A DNA stretch of 64,000 bases, taken from positions 166,668 through 230,667 of the forward strand of contig QZCP01000060.1 in assembly GCA_003956705.1 (NCBI GenBank), written 5' to 3'. A program made the translations under genes and the position numbers. Positions 46,963 to 57,235 of the stretch are shown piece by piece; within the stretch, counting starts at the first letter, position 1, and each line of letters begins with the position of its first letter. Below the pieces are notes generated by a model. The model was not told the DNA's origin, did no database searches, and was given only the letters and a program-made list of their open reading frames with translations. The DNA comes from Brevipalpus yothersi (Eukaryota; Arthropoda; Arachnida; Trombidiformes; Tenuipalpidae).

Positions 46963-49900
46963 TCATAAATCTAATGTATCACAATCGGCGAGAAATGGGT
47001 GAGCTAGACAATCGGATGCCTTGGCACGTTTCTCTGGATCATACTCCAACATTGGCTTGAGAAAATCGGCGAATTCTTGAGCAACCTGGGGTTCCCATTT
47101 ATATTTTTCCGTTAAGACTTCATAGAGACCCCATGGCTTCAAAGCCACGATGTTCCTCAAGAAACCTAGTAGAATTGCGATCGAAGAGAAGGGAAAATAT
47201 TATTGTCATTTTTTTCATCAAAACCAGGAGCCAATTGAACCCAACTCTTCAAGCCTCAGAGTATTCAATTTCATACCTTTTCGATTGAAAAATTCTTTAG
47301 AATATACACCTCCCAGAGCCAAATGACGAGGGATATCACCCAAGAGCTCAATTATGTGTGCAAGATGATCTTCATCTCGACTATATTCTCGCGCAGGATG
47401 AGGTTCAAATAAATAATCTCCCGTTGCTAATTCAAAAGCCATACATGCAGTACTCCATATATCAGCAGGTGTCGAGTATCCAGCTCCTAAAATGACCTCT
47501 AAACATCTATATTGCCTCGTTTGTATATCCTCTGTGAAATGATGATCCTGAGTAGATAATATAAAAAGGTGATCACAATTAATTTGAATTCAAACATCCA
47601 GTGTTGTGGAGAAATTTTTACAGAAATAGTGATGATTTGAATCAGTAGGTAAAACTTACAATCCAACAGGCATTGCCAAGATCCGCTATTTTTACATTAA
47701 TATCACAAACTTCATGAGCTGGATCGGGCATCTGATTCGCCAATTTTTGGTTATCTAGGTGAAGAAAAAAAGCCATTTAAGTTATTTGTTGATCAAGGAA
47801 GCTTGATAAAAGCAAAGCTACATGGAACAGAAAAAATCTAATAATGGGCCTAAGTAAGTGCAATTATCTTAATTTTGAAACAAATTAGAACTCTAATTTA
47901 CTACTAAGAACTGAGGAGAAAAACATTAGCAACAATCGTAAAGTCATAATTTACCAGGACAGGATAGGACTCGTCTTATATCTGAGTTGTGTTTGTTGGA
48001 AAATTCACTTTTATCATTTGATACTGAAAGCTGAGTGCTTTCAGATCTGCTCAGCTGATTCGTCGGGTTACTATTACCTTCGTCGAGATTTAAAATTTCT
48101 TTGGGAAGAGAATTATTACCAATACATATCAAGCGACCAGAATCATTAGCTGTTAGAATTTTAAGAAATTAAAGGAACAAAAAGGTTGAACAATGTTAGT
48201 AGGTAGCTGCTACAATGCTGCTACAGCTAACATATTGCTAGCGGATGCACGGGAAATGATGATAATATTGACAAGCTCAATTTTTTTTCTTACAATTACT
48301 CCGAGAAGAGTTCTCAGAAACTTGATATCTACGTTTGTTGTCTTCCTTAGGAGCTGCTTGGGTATCATCCCCACTGGTGATGTCATGAATGACTTCCTCA
48401 TCTTTCTCATCATCATCTGCTTCGATGCCAGATCTGTTGGTTGATGATTCGTTGACGTTTTGACTATGTTTTGAGGGGGGAAAGCAAAAAGTCAAATATA
48501 AGTGGATGAATAAATTGGCAGAGAAATTTTTCACACCTATCTTCAGAAATCATGGATTGATCGTCTCCAGCTTGGTTTTCGTGGGAGGCTTGCTTTCTTG
48601 GTTCCTGCTGCTTTTTTGCTCTCTTCTTAAGCTTCTTTTTCTTATTTTTGTTCGTATTTTTGCCCTCTGAAGCCTGCTGAGCGTTCGCTGAAGCCGCATT
48701 AGAATTGCGCGATCTAGCACTTTTTGTATTGGGAAGGGCTGCTTGATTATTCGATTGACGAACATTGTCTCCATTATTGCCTCTATTTGAATTTCCTTCC
48801 TGAATCTCTGTTCTTCTAGCAGAAGCCTTCTTATTTTTATTTTGAGTTGACTTAGATGATGTCTCAACAATTTTCGGTTCGACTTTCATATTCAATTCCA
48901 TTTCATTGAATGCTTGTCTCCAGGTATCCGATTTACCTTGCGGAATATCAGATCTAAGTTGAGGCTTCTTTTTATCTTTACTTGACTTAGATGATAGGTT
49001 CTTCGATTCAGTCATTTCATCGTCATCATCTTCATCATCATATTCCTCCTTGATAGCACAAATGCCATTTCCCTCCAGGATGTCAGATCTATTGAGGAGC
49101 AGTGATAATATGAATAAAATGTACTGAATACTGATCTTTTCTCTTACCTTTCGGAATCTTCTGGGCACCTTTCAAGAAGTTCCTGTTGTAATTGAATTTC
49201 CAAGAGTTGTTGTTGCTTTTGAACTCTCTTCTTCAATTTTCTCTTCTTATTCTTTGATATCTTCTTGCCTGTGAGAGGTTCCAATTGCTCTTTGGGTGCA
49301 GTGCACACTAGTGATTGAGGCAATCGGATCCCTTGCTTGTGCCACATGGTCGCCTCGAAAGCAAGACGACGGATGTAATTTTCATCTACTTCGATGAGAA
49401 TATTCTCTGGTTTTATATCAGTGTGGATGATTTGACATTTTGTGTGGAGATATTCTAGTCCTTGAAGAACCTAAACAGGAAGAAGAAAGAAATGGAGAAG
49501 GAGAGAAGAGAGAGGAGAGTGAAAAGCAAAAAAAGCGTAGGATTAAAATGATTGGCTATGCTAATACATCAAAATGATCCTACTACAAATTTATCATTTA
49601 ACGTAGGCTTTATAAGAGAAAAATAGAAATGATGTTTCATGATCACTATCACTTTGGCGTTCTTTTATCATCATCAACATCAACAACATTATCTTAACAC
49701 TTACCTGTTTGATGATTGACTTGACGTTCTGCAATGGTATACCCTCATAGTTGGAACGAATGATGAGTTTCAATAAATTGTGTCCTAACACTTCAAAAAC
49801 CATGCACACATCTAGAAGTGTAAAAGAAATTAAAAGAGAAAGAAAGAAAGAGAGAATGAAAAAATCGATTAAGGATTATGAAAAAATCCAAAAAATAAAC

Positions 49901-50422
49901 GAAAAGGGCAAATAAAGTCAATACTTACGACTTCCATTAGTTCCATTGATTCTAAAATCATCCAACAATTGAACCACTTTGTTACGATGAGGATCATTTG
50001 CATCACTTTCACGCACCTAAGTCGTTAAGAAGGATACATTTAATTGAATAAATCCAATAAAAACTCTCATCATCAATTGACACACACAGGCAAGATAAGA
50101 TAGCAAGAGAATGGAAAATTTTTAAATTTTTGAATTAACTCACATTTCTCAAGAGCTTAATTTCATCCAAGGCAGTTTCGGTATAATGTGTCGCACTTTT
50201 GACTACTTTGAGGGCAACAAATCGCTTCAATTTTAGATCCCAACACAACCACACAGTTGAAAAGTGTCCCCAGCCAAGTTTACGAATAATATGATACCGA
50301 TTATTGAATACATCGAATATCTTCACCGGATGATATCCTCCTTTTGTATAATCATTAGGATCCTCTTGTTCATCATTGTCCGACATTGAATTTAACACCT
50401 CTTTACTGTCATCACCAGCCAT
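46963..50422 (-). CDS. SRPK: SR-protein kinase, copy B (compact form)
   Basis: Minus-strand exons 50422-50144, 50016-49929, 49811-49705, 49470-49148, 49088-48537, 48463-48294, 48149-47955, 47754-47660, 47547-47277, 47165-46963 give 760 aa with a clear ATG (MAGDDSKEVLNSMSDNDEQ). Kinase landmarks are GGYHPV, LGWGHFSTVW, FVALKVVKSATHYTE, IIHTDIKPEN, IADLGNACWI, TEDIQTRQYR, ADIWSTACMAFELATG and KPWGLYEVL. The spacer, about 370 residues, is Lys/Gln/Asn-rich. It holds two copies of the KNKK(K/R)KLKKR motif typical of SRPK spacers and ends in RRVLSCPG, like copy A (RRVASCPG). It phosphorylates RS-domain splicing factors; the spacer normally anchors the kinase in the cytosol. Six kinase introns share position and phase with copy A, so the pair arose by DNA duplication. 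Copy A has an extra intron after CWDLR that copy B lacks. Confidence 0.96.
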
Positions 50423-51034
50423 AATCCTTCAACTCCTCGTGTGTGTGTGTATGTGTGTATAATAAATATATATCAACACAACACACAAGATTGATTGATT
50501 CGATTACAATAATTCACACTGGACTACGATAGACCAGTAAGGGAATTCAATGATCACAAGGGATTGTAAGAGTTGCTCAAAATATGAGGACAATTAAACG
50601 TAACAATCACATTAAATATTGTTGCATTTATTTTCACCATCTTGATTGCATTCATTTTTTCATGATCACTTTGTGTGTGTGTGTTAATTGCATTTAAGAA
50701 TCTTTTTTCACTATCTTCAATGTTTACATTTTTTCACTTCTCCCAACAAGCTTCTCAGCTCCTGCTTTCAGCGCCATACACTTGTAGTGACAAAAAGTTC
50801 GATTCTCTCGATTCTTAACTCTCGATTATTCGGTCCTAGATTATTGTTCTAGATTGTGATGATTCTGATTTCTAGTGGGAAAAGTTTTTCTTTCTCCCAA
50901 CTTAAGACAATTTGTGGATTCAAAGTGGTATTTTGTGAGTGATTGAGAGAAAATTATTGGATGATTGATAAATGATCATTAATGACTTTATGACTTTCAC
51001 AAACACTTAACTTCCGGCAACAAGAGTAACTCAC

Positions 51035-51104
<70 letters not shown>

Positions 51105-52311
51105 TTTCTTTCTATCTCTCTCGATTGATGAGTTTGATAGTTTTTTCTCTTTTGTTACACGATGATCAGGAGAAAAATTTCAAAGGTGACAATTTTGGTA
51201 ACATTTTGGAGATGTCCACCTGTGAGCTCAGAGTGGTATGATTTTCATTTTTTATTCGGAAACCATAGCGAAGGTGACATGGGGAAGGCTTTTTTTACTT
51301 TGAAAATCAGAAGGAAGTTGTGGGAGGTAGTATTGAACAGCCTCTTGGTTAGTTCAATCTTTAAATAAACTGGTACAATAATAATGTCAAACTTGATCTT
51401 GAAATTCGATTCAAACTTTGTTCTGACTCGAAAATCATTATGAAACCTTTTGTTTAGTCCTACCAGTGTATTGAAATGTAGAGTAGTCTAACCATCGTTA
51501 CTCCGATCAATATTCGATGCAATTGGATCCTCTACCAAGTCCAAGGATAGCGCCTAAAATCACCTCATACTGAGTTCAATGAACTAATCTGAATTTAGAA
51601 AAATCTTTCTGTTGTTGGGCTCAGAATTTTACTCTCAGAATAAAATGAGACAACCGAAGACACTAAGCATATTGTTGCATTTATAACTTAAATTATAGGA
51701 TTATGGCCTGGTAGCCTTGAGTTCACTCTTTGATGTCTAGTAAATACTTACTTGTTAGCCCTCCTGATAATTCGTTTAAGTGTGTCTGATCAACAGTCTC
51801 GAACACTATCTCACTCAAATAAGTTACCTATCTTTAATTGCTTATTCATCATCACTTAGTAACTAAAGTAACTAAAAAGCAACATTCTCAGCTAGCTTTT
51901 GTCACATATAATCTAATAAACTTGATGCAAAAGAAACATTTCACTTTCAATAGATATATTCTGCGTCTAATAAACTTTAACACTATTACACTATTGTACT
52001 TGAGCAACTGAGATCTTTTTCTAGCTTATTTTTTTTTGCTTAACTCGTGTACTCGTGTACTATACACGAGTGAACTCATCCACCTTGAACTAGTTTGGTC
52101 CTCGATCTGATCTAGAATCTGATTGTCTAGGCCATACGAAAAAAATTGAACATTGAACATTTGAACGCAAAAGTAACTAGATTGATTGGAATCCTTGAAC
52201 TTCTCCGAAAATTTTCGAGGTAACCCAGAAGTCCCTGGCAAGCCTTCCGATGAGTAAATTGGGCAATTTACTTTACCGATTATTTCTCTGTTTCACTCGA
52301 AATCCAAGCTA
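50423..52311. other. SRPK-B upstream region and spacer
   Basis: The presumed SRPK-B promoter lies just right of 50422, with TG/TA-rich sequence to 50480. A (TC)n tract sits at 51038-51101. The ORF of 68 codons at 51162-51368 has no recognisable feature. A local inverted repeat CTCGTGTA/TACACGAG lies near 52045-52068. Confidence 0.4.
51038..51101. repeat. (TC)n microsatellite upstream of SRPK-B
   Basis: About 32 TC units on plus, (GA)n in SRPK-B sense, about 0.6 kb upstream of its ATG. Confidence 0.95.
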
Positions 52312-53217
52312 TTAGGTTGTCCAAAAAGTTCGTTCGTTCGATAGGAAAATCGCATGATAGAATAGTTTTTTCGATGGATTGAGAAAAGGTGACATCTTTT
52401 TGTCATAATATCGCAAAACTGAGATTTTGAGTTGACGAAAAAACAAATTAGAACTCGATTACGATATGCATTCTGAATGACCGTAATTATGTGTTCTAAT
52501 TCTTCTAATTTTTCATCGAGAGGTATTTTTGAACATTTTTCTACTGAATATCAACGAAAGAACCCATTTTAAATAGAAAAATAAAAAAAAAGGTTTAAAA
52601 ATTCATGGAAAATGGGGAAATTGGAGCTAGAACTAAGATCGACAATATTTTCGAACTTTTTTGGAGCGATCCCGTTGAGACTAGTCGAAGTTTTTTTGAT
52701 CTGATCCAGATTCTGAGAAAATCTAAGGCTTATTCAAGTTGGTAAATATTCATCTGAATGAGAATCAAAGAATTTGCAATACTAATCATTGAAATTTCCG
52801 TCTTCACTAAAAAGTTCTAAGGATTCGAACATACAACTAAACTTTTTTCTGCATGAAATCAGAACTGGCTAGCCAAGAATTGGTTAGAACTTTCCCTTTA
52901 GGATTTTTTGAGCTGAATTTTTTCTTAGATCAGCTTGAATATATTTTCAATTAGATGCATCCTGTTCTAACTCCTTAGGTTCTCAGAACATTTTCTTTCA
53001 GCCAATTGGAATTCATGCTATCTGAAGCAAAATCTTCCACTTCGAAATTTTGATTATCCAGGAGCTCTTCTATCGATGACAAAAATTCGAAAAAATTTCT
53101 TTTAGATCTGATTTTTTCCTATTTTGATATTCGATATGTGATGGCAACATGAGCAAAATTTCATCGTTCTAGGAAATCTAATTCATACCAAACGAACGAA
53201 CTTTTTAGACAACTTAA
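52312..53217. mobile_element. 906-bp non-autonomous mariner-like element
   Basis: 31-bp terminal inverted repeats at 52312-52342 and 53187-53217 begin TTAGGTTGTCCAAAAAGTTC on the left and TTAAGTTGTCTAAAAAGTTC (complement strand) on the right. There are four mismatches in 31, all transitions. TA dinucleotides flank both ends (52310-52311, 53218-53219), the expected Tc1/mariner target duplication. The terminal sequence resembles mariner TIRs. The interior has no ORF of 60 codons or more and no recognisable DDD transposase, so it must have been mobilised in trans. About 900 bp is long for a MITE and shorter than a full mariner (about 1.3 kb). Confidence 0.85.
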
Positions 53218-53884
53218 TAGTATTGTGAAATGAAATTTGATTTCAAATCAAAATCACCAACTCAAAGATGATGAAAATTCACTATTTATCTTATTTTCTC
53301 ACAAAAATTATCATAAATATAAATACTTTTTATAATCATGAATCGCACGTCACTAATCAAAATTGTTTGTTACTGACCAGCACATACACTCATAAAATCA
53401 ATCAAGTATTGCCTGGAAGCTACCTGAAAAAATATGCAGATTCGATCAACAACACACCATCTCATGAGAGATGCTCGAAAAGAAAAAAATTTATATCCAT
53501 TTTACATTCCATTTTCGTGCACAGATTCCTCTCTCTGTTCATCTTGAATACACGATCTTCTCTTGATCTAATAATCTTTGATATTTTTCCGAGGAAGCTT
53601 ATATGTATGTATAAAAATTTCCTCTCCAAACACACACACATACACAAACACTCATGAAACCATTTCAAAAAATATTGCAAGAAAATAAGATTCTGGTGTT
53701 GCCTCTAATGTGATAATGATGCTTACATCATCATCAGGAGACAATTGAAACTTGTGGACTTGTGGATATAGTATATGAGAGCAGAAAGTTATAAAATGTT
53801 TCCCCATCTCACACTCTGAGGTGTTCAGTTTTGGATCAATAAGTCACACCACATCACCAGCTAGTTAAAAGTGAAGTTGAATTC
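53218..53884. promoter_or_regulatory. Upstream region of the 251-aa secreted gene
   Basis: A TATAAAA box lies at 53790-53796 and an arthropod-type initiator-like TCAGTT at 53825-53830, about 35 bp on, just before the 5' UTR. The ORF at 53268-53657 in this stretch has no supported features. Confidence 0.4.
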
Positions 53885-54640
53885 ATGATGTATCTCATTT
53901 TTTCCCTACACTATTTTTTCCTATTATCTGTGTTTTTTCCCGATATCGGTCATGCAAGTACAAATAAAATTGCTCAAACGCTCGAACGAATTGGTGATAC
54001 TTTGGCCAGTGGAGACATTACATCAGATTCCAAATTGAATGCTAAACTTGACATCGAGATCGAAAAATATTCTCAACTTTTGAAAGATATTCAGTTGACA
54101 TCCAAACAAGCAGATCAACTCAAGAATGATCTGACAGTATGGATTGAATCGGAGCATGATGGACTTTGTGCAATATTGGAATCTTTGAGGTCAAATGGTC
54201 AACTCGATGAGAAGGATATATTACACACAGCCATACAGGCAAGTTTGGCAGCACATCCAGAGGTGGGCAGAACATTGGATGAGTCTATGGTCAATGTTAA
54301 GCCGGAGAAAATTTTACAAGTAAAACAAAAAACTGAATCAGGACTCAAGAGATTTGCTGTGAGCTTCGTAAATGGTATCAAAAAAGTCATCAATTCAGCC
54401 TACAAATGGCTGGTGATCAAGCCTAAGCGTGCTTTTAAGCGGCTCATCCAAGGGATCAAAGGATTGTTTGGTACTGTCATGAAGAGTATCTTTTATATCC
54501 TTAATTTTATCTGGAAATGGGACAATGGCCGTAAGGATCATCTTAATATGATTGCCGGTGAAGTTTCAAAATCATTTACCATGCTGTATGATGCTCTGTT
54601 CAAGAATCATGGAGCTCCGGCTGATAAATTGATTGACTAA
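53885..54640 (+). CDS. Secreted 251-aa protein with basic amphipathic C-terminal half, unrecognised
   Basis: Single exon. It starts MMYLIFSLHYFFLLSVFFPD, a strong signal peptide with cleavage near GHA-ST (residues 24-26). Residues about 27-120 are acidic and helical with heptad character (AKLDIEIEKYSQLLKDIQL). Residues about 140-215 are strongly basic and amphipathic or hydrophobic (ESGLKRFAVSFVNGIKKVIN, KWLVIKPKRAFKRLIQGIKG, MKSIFYILNFIWKW). One cysteine is seen in the mature part (DGLCAILES). A TATA box upstream, no introns and an AATAAA 97 bp after the stop suggest an abundantly expressed, tissue-restricted gene. I recognise no family. The hydrophobic/basic segments could bind membranes or lipid; that is inference. 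Confidence 0.82.
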   Translation: MMYLIFSLHYFFLLSVFFPDIGHASTNKIAQTLERIGDTLASGDITSDSKLNAKLDIEIEKYSQLLKDIQLTSKQADQLKNDLTVWIESEHDGLCAILESLRSNGQLDEKDILHTAIQASLAAHPEVGRTLDESMVNVKPEKILQVKQKTESGLKRFAVSFVNGIKKVINSAYKWLVIKPKRAFKRLIQGIKGLFGTVMKSIFYILNFIWKWDNGRKDHLNMIAGEVSKSFTMLYDALFKNHGAPADKLID

Positions 54641-54736
54641 ACTTTAATGATGAGCTGATAACTGAAAAGTGCTTCTAGTCCTTCTCTCATTGTCTACCCA
54701 AGGAATGCTTGTGACAAATTTTCCGTAATATTGTCC

Positions 54737-54742
54737 AATAAA
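54737..54742 (+). terminator. Poly(A) signal of the 251-aa secreted gene
   Basis: AATAAA within an A-run 97 bp after the stop. Confidence 0.55.
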
Positions 54743-56265
54743 AAAAATTTCAAATCAGTTGTTTGCGAAGGTTGAAAACATACCGTTAAGATTACATGAG
54801 ATTTTACTTATGGTTCATGAGAGGTCATGAAAAAAATGGTAATAACTCTTTTCCCTGAACGTTGACCGATGGAACATTGATGCATGTCATGATTCTCGAA
54901 ATGTATAAAGGTTTTGTGTTTGAAAAACATTTTGCTTGGTGACAAATACACATTGTATTTACGTTACACTGTGTCGAAGCTTGAGAATCTCTGATCTTTG
55001 ATAGACTTCTTCTTCTCAAGATTGAACATTGAATGCTACTGTCCTATGGGATTGTTTTCTTGTTTTCAAATTCAGGAATCGAATTTAAAGCGAAAAAAAA
55101 ATTGCGTCCTCCTTTATTCTATTCTTCCAGTCTGTATTTCTAGCGAGGACTCGATTCGGTTTCTTCTGTTCAATTGAGTATCGATTTTTGATGCACATTT
55201 ACATTCTGTGTGCTGTGTCTCTAGGTTTCCTTTTATCTGGTTCATGATGATAGTTGAGGAAAGGTTTTCAATGGCATCTTCATTTCATGAATGTCGAATT
55301 TTCTTGTGAATTAAAATCATATTGCATCCGTTCTCTTTCCTCCTCTCTTCCTAGCCTTTTCTTTGCTTCTTCTTTCGATTTGAATTGCATGTTAAGTGGG
55401 TTACTGGATACGATTATATGCATGAAGATGAAAGTAATAGCTTATTTTCTCGAAATTTCTAGGATTCAAGTATACCTTGTTCAAGGCGATCAAGTAAATC
55501 TCACCATGAAATTCAAATAGAAGAATTCTCTCTTATGGTATTCATCCATTCCATTCTTTTCATGATAGACGGAAGAGCATTCTTCTGATCAACGCTAGAT
55601 ATGATGAATTTCTTACTTCTTACTTCTTTCTTACTTTCTTACTTCGAGGAGCGATTGAACTTTTCAAGCTGTGATAAATGAAACGATATACATTTTTTTG
55701 GACCTAAAATTGTCATCTCAACTATTATAGATTATTGCTTATCTCAAAATACTTCACCTCAGAAAAGTCAAAACTAAGCCTCAAAATCCAGCGATATTCT
55801 AATAAGAATCACAAATAGAACCCCTTCGATGTGTGTTCAGCGAACTCTTATGGCAACCATGAATAAAAGTGTTAATCAGCTTGCTTTCTATGTTTGCTTG
55901 TACTATTATCTGAAGCAGAACAAATCTGATCAGAACTTTGTGAGACTCAGATAATAGCTAATGGTCAGCTTTATGTTCTCCTAGACTATTTAGGATATTC
56001 TCATATGTTTGTCTACTTCTCAAGATTTCCAAAGTATTTCTACTCACCTTTTGGGATGAAGCGATTCGTTATTTTGAAAATTAAATAAATGATAAATTTA
56101 TTGGCTCAATATGATCATCTTTCAATTAACTTATATGTTACAATCAAGAATGGTATTCTTTTATCATCACAATGGAATCCTTTTTCCTTTTTTTAATTCC
56201 CTCATTATACACATATGTATTACTATGAAATGAGTTTCAATTAGTATATCTTATCTCTTCCTTCC
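54743..56265. other. Gene-free spacer
   Basis: AT-rich DNA between the secreted gene and the 3' end of the GPCR gene. A small direct TTACTTCT repeat cluster lies near 55612-55640. No supported ORF or RNA. Confidence 0.4.
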
Positions 56266-57056
56266 CTAACAGGAATGATAATCACAGATGTTGGTTGAAG
56301 TTAATTTATCCTGTCGAAGGTCCCATGAATGAGCTCCAGAAGAGCCTGTTATTCGTGTTCTACTATGAAGTAAATGTTTTAGGCCAAATGCTTTCATCAG
56401 ACCATGTCGAAATCGACTTGAGATAATGTTGTAAATAATCGGATTGGTTGTACTGTTCACATACAAAAGTATTCTACATGAATACGTAATGTAATTGTAC
56501 ATGTCACGGCCCAATGATTGTATTTGCTCTGGACTGGCAAAAATTAGCCATGTTCCCAGAATTCGGTATGGAAGAAGACAAACAAAAAACATAACCCACA
56601 CAGCCAACAATATACGGACTACCTGTTTACGTGTCCTATTACGACGTGGACTGAGGCCAGATGAGATCATATCACGGGTGAGCGTTGAACTCAGCTTATC
56701 ATGAATTTCAACGAATAGATAGATTAAAATAAAGAATGGAATCCAGAAGAAAATGGCAAATATGGCAAGAAAATAGAATATTATCCAATCGGCATCCAGC
56801 CGATTGAAACATATATCAACCACTTGACCATCGGAGAGGGTTGATTCCTGTAGTATGGTTATCCAATTCATTGGTAGAGATGTTAAAAATGAGAGAATCC
56901 ATATTCCAATGATGACAAACACAGCTCGACGCTGTGTACACCGATAACCAGCCTGGAGGGGTCTACATATCGCGTAATACCTTTCAAAACTAATCGCCAA
57001 AATAGTCAAGATTGATCCATGTGCTACCAGAAATTCAATCAATGAGGATGCTTTAC
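56266..57056 (-). CDS. Class A neuropeptide-type GPCR, 3' exon (TM3 to C-terminus)
   Basis: Terminal exon of 262 codons plus a split first codon. TM3 reads EFLVAHGSILTILAISFERY with the ERY (DRY) motif. ICL2 is YAICRPLQAGYRCTQRRA and ECL2 holds a Cys (VVDICFN). TM5 is followed by a basic ICL3 (RRNRTRKQVVRIL), TM6 has FFVCLLPYRILG, and TM7 has NSTTNPIIYNIISSRFR (NPxxY). The HGSxLTILAISFERYYAIC signature with PLxAGYxCT is characteristic of the ecdysis-triggering-hormone, TRH and ghrelin receptor branch, but the exact ligand cannot be named. The exon starts after ctctacag with GT, the last two bases of a codon that aligns with Cys3.25; an upstream exon ending in T would give that Cys. TM1-TM2 exons were not found upstream and probably lie beyond a very long intron or outside the window. 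Confidence 0.93.
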
Positions 57057-57177
57057 CTGTAGAGTCAGAATGATAAATATGAAGAGGGAAAGAGAGAAGA
57101 GAGAAAAGAGGAACGGAATAAGATTAATGTCTAACCATAATCTCTATTTGACATATATTGATAAAGCAGATAAGTGT

Positions 57178-57179
<2 letters not shown>

Positions 57180-57231
<52 letters not shown>
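57180..57231. repeat. (GA)n microsatellite next to the GPCR exon
   Basis: About 26 GA units, 124 bp upstream of the GPCR exon acceptor; (CU)n in the GPCR transcript. Confidence 0.95.

Positions 57232-57235
<4 letters not shown>

Noticed and set aside
51162..51368. 68-codon ORF downstream of the TC array
   Set aside because: Short, with no signal peptide, domain or splice partners; insufficient support for a gene.
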